Positions 57,661 to 64,000 of a stretch of 64,000 nucleotides of DNA are shown here, piece by piece. Location: the NCBI GenBank assembly GCA_028571685.1, contig CM053162.1, positions 67,816,351-67,880,350 of the forward strand, given 5' to 3'. The position numbers and the translations under genes are program-made. This stretch comes from Heterohyrax brucei (Eukaryota > Chordata > Mammalia > Hyracoidea > Procaviidae). Position 1 is the stretch's first letter. Every line of letters starts with the position of its first letter. Below the pieces are notes generated by a model. It saw nothing but the letters and a program-made list of their open reading frames with translations, ran no database searches and was not told the origin of the DNA.

Positions 57661-58334
57661 AAGACTGGTGGGTTCACCATAAATCTGTTCCCTTTGTTTG
57701 CTGTTTGCTTTCTATAGCTAACAACAGTGGAATTCAATTGCCAACACTTTGTTCAGTGTCTTCGTGTGTGAGATCCAATCAGAAGAGGTAGCAGAATCCT
57801 CTTCGTAGCAGTTTTTCCACTGTTTGTATCTTTGAGGCAGTGGCATACACATACCTGTAATTTGGAGAAAACAGTTTACATGCAGATAGAAGTAGCCTGA
57901 GCGTGAGGTGGAATGAACATAAGAAAGATTAAATTTATCTTAAATATAAAAATCCTAAAAAAGAAAAAATAGTAACCAGGAATTTCAGACTACGAGCTTG
58001 ATGGAAAGGATTTCACAGTACATACTTCTCAAAAGGAACAAATACAATTAAAAGGGTCAGGCCAGTAATTTAATGGGACGGATGTAACAAAGCACAAGTA
58101 TGATTCGAAGAAACGGTCTTGAAAACCAAATAAAAATTGGGAAAAAAAAAGCTGAAAGGAAGAAAAAGTATCCATTGACAAGTAGATGATTCAGAAAGAA
58201 CAAAGGGTATTTAAGTTAGAAGAAACCGAAACAGAACCACAAAATCAGAGGATTCACACACTTGTTGCATCAAAGAAGTAAACAAGCCCTTTGCAGTACC
58301 TGGACTTTAATAAAGTAACAGAAACCAAACAGAA
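57661..58334. other. No supported gene
   Basis: A-rich sequence without a recognised repeat. Confidence 0.45.
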
Positions 58335-58410
58335 AAAGCAAATCCATTTGCTGCTGAGTCAGTTTGGAATCACAGCAACCCTAAAGGACCGGGTAGAATG
58401 CATAAAAGGA
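58335..58410 (-). mobile_element. AfroSINE tail fragment, antisense
   Basis: The segment agcaaatccatttgctgctg then agtcagtttggaatcacagc and aaccctaaaggac is the complement of the SINE tail and part of the body. Confidence 0.65.
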
Positions 58411-58740
58411 GATCACTAAGCTAAAAGTTTTGTAAAAAACCTCAATGTCATACATACTAACAAAGTAAAGTGAAGACTATAAATAACTATTGTAGAAAAG
58501 CAATAAATAAAATTGTACAAAATAAAGGATAAATAACCATGAAGCAGAAGAAAGCTAGAAATCTACTTTTCAAGCAGGATTATATATGTTCAGAATAACA
58601 CTGAAAAAATACAACTTGAAATAGAAATTGAAAACTTAAAGCAAAATGGGAAAAAAATCAGAAAAAAACAAAATTTTGTTTGAATTCAGGAAAAAAAATA
58701 AATGCAAAAATTATTATATTAAAATTTAGGGATAAACTAT

Positions 58741-58832
58741 AAAGAAGTGGAAGGAAGGTTGAGATATAAGAAACTGAAAAAAAAAGCAAACCAAATAAAA
58801 TTTTGCTGAAGGAAGCATCCAGTGGAGCCAGG
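58741..58832. repeat. Left arm of a 92-bp inverted repeat
   Basis: It begins aaagaagtggaaggaagg and ends catccagtggagccagg. It is the reverse complement of 59682-59773 with three differences and no gaps. It sits in A-rich sequence unlike the surroundings of its partner. Confidence 0.93.
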
Positions 58833-59159
58833 ATAAAATAGAAATTTAATAATGGCATTTAAAACAGGTAAGTAGCCAAGAAAGGAAAAACCAAGATAAA
58901 GAAGGAAAAATTGTATTAAGAGAGAACGTGATGAAAATGGAAGAAATCCAAAGAAGAAATGGTTTTGTACAATTTGAGGACTTAAAAAATGAAAAGATAG
59001 CAGTTGACTGAGCTAATATTTAAAATTATAACCCCAAAGTCCAAGCCAACCTGGTGCTACAGACAGAAGAATCCCGACCTCCCTCTACAGCAAAGGCAAA
59101 ATAAATTAATACATAAAACATGTTAAAATGTCGGTCCTGGACCTCTAAGTGTCACATGA

Positions 59160-60620
59160 AGGGACAAAGAACTCAATCAAACACCAAATGAAATCAGAAA
59201 CTGACAGAAAACAGAGAACAAAGAGGGCAACCCCGTGGAGGTCCTCTGTCAGCTAATGCAGTGCAAATTCACCACCTTGGACCTCAGTCATCAAACAGCA
59301 CAGAAAAGGAGAACCAGAAGACAACTTCACGGAGCTCCCAAAAGGAGACAGAGCACCCTGTAAGCGCCGGTGCACTACTTATTCTTCTTCCCTGTGTGAG
59401 ACCTGTGCCTCTTTCCAAAGGGCCACAGTCACTCTGCCAGACAGATGCCAGCTGAACGTCACCCTGATTCACCACCTTGGACCTCCAGCCACCGAGGACT
59501 GCTAAAAGGGAGTACAAAAAGGGCAACTTTACAGGGCTCTCAACAAGAGACAAAGCCATTGGTAACCAGGAAAACAAGTTTTTCCATCCCCACTGTGCTT
59601 CCCTTTTTGTGGCTTCTACAGGTTCCCACAGGTCACCATCACTAAGTTGGAAAGGCACCAGCTCACTGATTCCCAGATTCACCTGGCTCCACTGGATGCT
59701 TCCTTCAGCAAAATTTTATTTGGCTTGCTTTTTTTTTCCGTTTCTTATATCTCAACCTTCCTTCCTCTTCTTTCTCCCACCCGTATAGCCTTATGTGGCC
59801 TCCCTACCCCTTCTGGATAGATTGTGCCTCACAGCCTGGCTAGAGAGCCACCAGCAGATGACCTCCCTAGATCTGTGCCACCTCTACTGGCAGACTCCTT
59901 CAGCACATTTTTCTTCTTCTTCTTTTTTTTTTGTTTGCAATTTTTCCTTGTCTTCTTTGGTTGTTACTCTTTCTTCTCCTTTCCTTTCTTCCACCCACCT
60001 AACCCTGTGCCTCCAGACCCTCCTTCTCTATGCACTGTGCCATACCACTTAGCTAAAAGCTCTGGAATACTGCCTCCCCGGATGTGTGCCCATGCCATAA
60101 GCCAGTTGCCTCGGTGCCACGTTTTTTATTTTTATTTATCTTCCCTTTCTCCCTTTTATGCCTTCCTCTCCTCTAGACACTGTGCTGTTGATACCCTTTC
60201 CTGATGGGCTGTGTCGTGCTGTTCAGTGAGAGAGACATCAGTTCACCATCACCCGAGTTCTGCTGCTGTCCTGACAGCTGGATCCCCCAGCACTACATTT
60301 ATTTTTGTCGCTTTTGTTTTATTCTCTCTATTGACCTTTTTCCTGCCTACTTAGCTTCATGTGCTGCATGTGTCCTTCCTTGACAGGCAAAGCCATGCCA
60401 CTCAGCCCTGTGTGCAAGGCTGTGTCCCCGTGTGTACCAGCCTTGGCGGGTTTTCCCTACCTGCATCCACTGACTCTTACTGTGCTGCCATTTTGTCCAC
60501 TTTTTCTTCTTGTGTTCTCTTTTGCTTCTGTTTATGTCACTTTTTTCAGCTACTCACTTGGTTCCACATATCACATTCTCTTCCTTCACTCCCACCAAGC
60601 TTCACCATGCACTAAGTGTT
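59160..60620 (+). repeat. Roughly 200-bp tandem units in the L1 5' UTR
   Basis: Two clear units start with caccaccttggacct at 59268 and 59472 (204 bp apart) and stay alignable for most of their length. Further right, T-rich blocks preceded by ttcagca or ccagcac recur near 59705, 59908, 60118, 60290 and 60485. Short plus- and minus-strand frames in this region are incidental. The layout resembles the monomer promoters known from mouse L1. Confidence 0.6.
59682..59773. repeat. Right arm of a 92-bp inverted repeat
   Basis: It begins cctggctccactggatgctt inside the L1 5' UTR. Because the block ttccttcagca recurs in the next UTR unit at about 59906, this arm looks like the source and 58741-58832 the copy. 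Confidence 0.93.
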
Positions 60621-61014
60621 TCACCCAGTAGCAGTACAGGGAAGAAGCCCCGGACCCCACCCCAGGCTTGCCCCAGCCCTGCCCTGTCAGGCCTTTTACA
60701 CGCTGCAAAAAACTCATCCGCTACACTGTCCCCTAACACTGGACCTTCTTGCTGTACCATGGATGAGGCACTAGCTGTGTCCACCTCGAGCAGATGGTAA
60801 GAAGAATTGTGTCCACAGATACACAAGTAACAAAGAATACCCAGCCCACTAGTCCCTACACAACCAAATAAAAGAAAAAGCAGGGCATAAGAAGGAAACA
60901 AAGAAAATGATCTCTGAATATAATGAAAAAAAAAAAAAAAGACAAAATCTAGCATACAAAACCAAGACATGACTACTCTATAAAGTGAGGAAAATAAAAT
61001 GCCAGTTGACCTTC

Positions 61015-62070
61015 TGTTAGAAGGAAAGAAAGTGGAACTACCTGACAGGGAACTCATAACTTTAATATTCAGAGCTCTCCAAGAGATGAAGGAAAATACA
61101 GACATTTTTTTTTAAAAAAATAAAATCGTTAAAAATACAGACAAAATCAGAGACAACAGAAAAAAAAATAGAAGAGTTCAGGAAAACAATATAGGGAAAA
61201 ATTGTCAAAATAAGGACTCAGAAATCGTACAAAAATAGCAATTAGAAATTCAAAATATAAACAAGATTTCAGAAATGAACAATGCAATAGAAATTTTTAA
61301 GAGCAAATTTGAAACAATGGGAACAGGATCACAAAAACTGAAGGCAAATACTTCAATACTAGTTTAAGGAAAATTGAGAAAAAAATGACGGCACTATTAG
61401 AACAATGTGGTATACGACCGATGTGGTATGTTACCTACTTTGGACATATTATCAGGAGGGATCAGTGCCTGGAGAAAGATATCATACTTGGTAAAGCAAA
61501 GAATCAGTGAAAATGAGGAAGGCCCTTAGTGAGATGGATTGACACAGTGACTGCAACAAGAGGTCAAGAACAGCAACAATTTTAAGGATGATGTAGGGTT
61601 AGACATGTAATTGGAGTTCTAGAACAGAGGGAGAAAATGGGGAAAAAAACAACCACAACAGAAGAACATTAAAGATTTACTGACAGAAAATTGTCCTAAC
61701 AACATGAAAGACGAAAAACTGACCATTTGAGAAGAGCAACAAACCCCGTTTAGGCTAGACCTCAAAAGAACAACATGACATATCATAGTCACACTTGCTA
61801 AAGCCAAAGACCAAAACACAATACATGGACCTGCTTGAGAAGAGATTAAAAGGCATAATAAGACTAAGCTCTGACTATTTAGCCGGAACCGTGGAGGCAA
61901 GAAGGTAATGGATTGACCTATATAAAATCTTGAAAGAAAAGAAAAGCCACTCAAGAATGATATAAATGGCAAAACTCTCAAATATGATGGAAAAGTTGGA
62001 GCATCTCTAGATAAACAAAAATTAAGAGAATAAGTAAAACACCAAGCCATAATTACAGCATTATTAAAGA
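61015..62070 (+). pseudogene. L1 ORF1 remnant, interrupted by RTE
   Basis: From 61037 the frame reads LPDRELITLIFRALQEMKEN, typical of L1 ORF1 start regions, followed by a Lys/Glu-rich coiled coil to about 61380. After the RTE insert it resumes at about 61640 with LTENCPNNMKDEK and a YDGKVGASLDKQKLRE-like segment near 61980-62030. Stops are frequent. Confidence 0.7.
61390..61620 (+). mobile_element. RTE 3' fragment inserted in L1 ORF1
   Basis: It begins tgttacctactttggacata (about 61430) and continues with gtgcctggagaaagatatca, aatgaggaaggcccttagtg and aagaggtcaagaacagcaac, the RTE C-terminal coding and 3' region. It is very short, as is usual for RTE insertions. The L1 reads on at 61620-61640. 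Confidence 0.78.
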
Positions 62071-62074
62071 AAAG

Positions 62075-62115
62075 CCAAGGCCAAACGCCAAGTGCCGTTG
62101 AGTCGGATCTGAGAA
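62075..62115 (-). mobile_element. AfroSINE tail scrap, antisense
   Basis: aaggccaaacgccaagtgcc then gttgagtcggat is the complement of the SINE tail end. Confidence 0.6.
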
Positions 62116-62129
62116 ATTCCAAATTCAAT

Positions 62130-63515
62130 CCATGAAGACTGCATAACCCTTGTACAAAACCAGGCAGAGGTATCACAAATATGTATATGTGACCTTGGTG
62201 ATAGAAACAACATTCATAATAGCATGGTAAAATTTTGCAAGTCCAATGACTTGTTCATTGCAAGTATGTTTTTTCCAGAACATAAACAGCAACTGTACAC
62301 TTTTTATCTCACCAGATGGAACACACAGGAATCAAACTGACTATCCAAAGAGACAAAGGAGAAGCTCAACAGCAGTCAGAACAAGGCCAAGGGCCACTGT
62401 GAAACAGACCATCTATTGCTCCTACGTGAGTTCAACTTAAGCGGAAGGAAATTAGTGTAAGCCTGTGAGAGTCAAAGTACAGCCCTGAGTGTATCTCATC
62501 TGAATGTAGATGCCATCAACATCACAAGAATAGATTTGATTCATTGAACACTAACTACCAACTATTAGATAAGCAGTATTCATGAGGAATCTGTACACAG
62601 ATCAAGAGGAAGTCTTTTGGACAAAAAACACGAATACTACATAATTTAAAGTCAGAAAAATTGTGTCAAGTCTGTGTCTTTTCACCATACTCGTTCAATA
62701 TGAATGCTGAACTAATAATCTGAGAAGCTGAACTATATGAAGAAAAGGGAATCAGGATGGGAGGGACACTCATTAACAACCTTTGTTATACAGATGACAC
62801 AACTTTGCTTGCTGAAAGTGAAGACGTGAAGCACTTACTGATGAAGACTGAGAACCTCAGCCTTCAGTGTGGATTACGCCTCAGCATCAAGAAAACGAAA
62901 ATCCTCACAACTGGACCAGTAAGCAATGTTATGATAAATGGAGAAAACATGGGGATTGTCAAGGATTTCGTTTTACTTATTTCCATGATCAATATCAATG
63001 GAAGCAGCATTCAAGAAAATCAGAAGATGCATTGCACTGAGCAAAGACAAAAGACCTCTTGAAAATGTTGAAAAGTAAAAGTACCACCTTAAAGACTAAT
63101 GTGTGCCTGACCTACGCTGTGGTATTTTCAATGACGTCATAAACATATGAAAAAATGGACAAAGAACAAGGAAGACAAAAGAACTGATGTCTTTGAATTG
63201 TGATGTTGGAAAGCAATACTGAATAGACTGTGGACTGCCAAAAGGCTGAACAGATATGTCTTGGAAAAAATGCAACTAGAATTCTCCTTACAAGCAAGGA
63301 TGACTTGACTACATCTCACATACTTTGGACATATTGTTAGGAATGATGATTCCACTTAGATGGAGTGACACAGTAACTGCAACAAGCGGTCAAGGACAGC
63401 AACAATTTTGAGGACGATATAGGACCAGGCAGTGTTTTGCTCTTTTGTACATTTGCTCACTATGAATGGAAACCAGCTTAATGGCACTGAATGACTACAA
63501 CAACATGATGAGTTG
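62130..63515 (+). mobile_element. RTE LINE, ORF2 and 3' end, inactive
   Basis: The frame 62246-62440 gives the endonuclease end (FFQNINSN then ISPDGTHRNQTDY and RTRPRATVKQT). The frame 62757-63062 holds the reverse transcriptase with YTDD (62787-62798), a change from the usual YADD. GLRLSIKKTKIL and NVMINGENM follow. The C-terminus continues to 63300 in other frames and the 3' end reads gcaacaagcggtcaaggaca. A deletion lies between about 62510 and 62580. It is the most complete RTE copy here but cannot be active. Confidence 0.85.
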
Positions 63516-64000
63516 TGGAAGGACTTCAAGGACATCATACACGAAGAAAGCAAAGAAAAAATGAAAGTGAGTGTCAGACGAGAGTCTGCAAATATCTTCT
63601 GAATGTAGAGTAGGTAAATCAAAAGGAAGAAATGAAGAGAAAGAAGACTCGCAACTTGCCTTATACTTATGTCACAACCTTGCTTGCTGACAGTGAAAGA
63701 GACTAGAAACACTGATGCATATCAAACTCTACAGCCTCCAGTACAGATTGTACTGCAACATACAGTAAACAAAAATCCTCGCAAATGGCCTGATTAGCAG
63801 CATCATGATAAATGGAGAAATATTAGAGTTGTCAAAGATTTTGTTTTACTTTACTCAGATCCACTATCAATATCCATGGAAGCAGCAGTCAAGAAATACA
63901 ATGACATACTGCATTGAGAAGATCTGCTGCAAGTCCTCTTTAAAGTGTTAAAAAGCAAAATATCACATTGGTAACCAAGGTATATCTTATCAAGCCATGA
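63516..64000 (+). mobile_element. Second RTE LINE copy, running off the window
   Basis: It starts near acatgatgagttgtggaagg (ORF2 between endonuclease and reverse transcriptase) and continues to LLADSERD and MINGE-like segments near 63690-63830. These repeat the order of the preceding copy directly behind its 3' end. A deletion removes the early reverse transcriptase. It continues past base 64000. Confidence 0.78.

Larger units (their letters stand above)
59160..62075 (+). mobile_element. L1 LINE 5' part (5' UTR and ORF1)
   Basis: A long 5' UTR built of repeats of about 200 bp (59160 to about 60620) leads into an A-rich stretch and ORF1 remnants from about 61015. The element is interrupted by an RTE fragment at 61390-61620. 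It breaks off at 62075, where a SINE scrap and another RTE begin, so ORF2 and the 3' end are absent. Confidence 0.75.

Noticed and set aside
60602..61105. Minus-strand frame of 167 residues, among the longest in the window
   Set aside because: It runs antisense across the L1 5' UTR and ORF1, is low-complexity and Phe/Ser-rich, and shows no domain. It is best seen as a by-product of pyrimidine-rich repeats.
61619..62176. Minus-strand frame of 185 residues, the longest in the window
   Set aside because: It is antisense to L1 ORF1 coding sequence and crosses into a SINE scrap. Codons of the reverse strand of A-rich L1 often stay open. No known family is seen.
63132..63139. TGACGTCA motif as a regulatory site
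   Set aside because: It lies in decayed RTE coding sequence and arises in a normally coding segment, so a regulatory role has no support.

Overview
The window looks like gene-poor, AT-rich mammalian DNA made mostly of transposable-element copies of many ages. The host is most likely an afrotherian such as an elephant, hyrax or sirenian. Two signs support this, and both rest on recalled family consensus sequences rather than a search. First, there are about 35 copies or fragments of a tRNA-derived SINE of AfroSINE type, with a 5' end near gaaaccctggtggtgtagtg and a tail near gctatgagtcggaatcgact. Second, there are many fragments of an RTE (BovB-like) LINE whose 3' end carries nearly the same tail. 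I found no host protein-coding exon, tRNA, rRNA, snRNA, CpG island or CRISPR array. Every longer open frame I examined was a decayed retrotransposon or transposase frame, a frame within a repeat, or an unsupported short frame.

Layout. 880-7940: a roughly full-length but dead L1 (+). 8.0-13.2 kb: a SINE, an RTE 3' end, an old antisense L1 split by a younger L1 3' end, a mariner derivative holding a SINE, and a solo LTR with a clean 6-bp target duplication (12283-13186). 13.6-17.5 kb: a MaLR-like LTR, an L1 tail, SINEs and about 2 kb of plain AT-rich sequence. 17.5-22.2 kb: RTE pieces in both orientations and an old antisense L1 broken by a mariner derivative, a SINE and unclassified GC-richer DNA. 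23.5-27.2 kb: two MaLR-like LTRs and a near full-length dead mariner. 27.3-53.3 kb: many SINEs, several as same-orientation doublets, plus RTE fragments, a MaLR-like LTR holding a SINE, and two L1 3' ends. 54.5-56 kb: two mariner fold-back elements in opposite orientation. 57-62 kb: a GC-richer unclassified stretch, a 92-bp inverted repeat, and an L1 with a repeat-built 5' UTR and ORF1. 62.1-64 kb: two RTE copies.

There is no gene network here; the interacting parts are the mobile elements. RTE probably supplied the enzymes that moved the AfroSINEs, which is inferred from the shared 3' tail. The most interesting observations are structural: a mariner fold-back subfamily present as four copies with one shared internal junction, the solo LTR with intact duplication, the 92-bp arms at about 97% identity 850 bp apart, and the roughly 200-bp repeat structure of an L1 5' UTR. 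I did not find a convincing new biological system. Boundaries of old repeats are generally good to about 10-30 bases.
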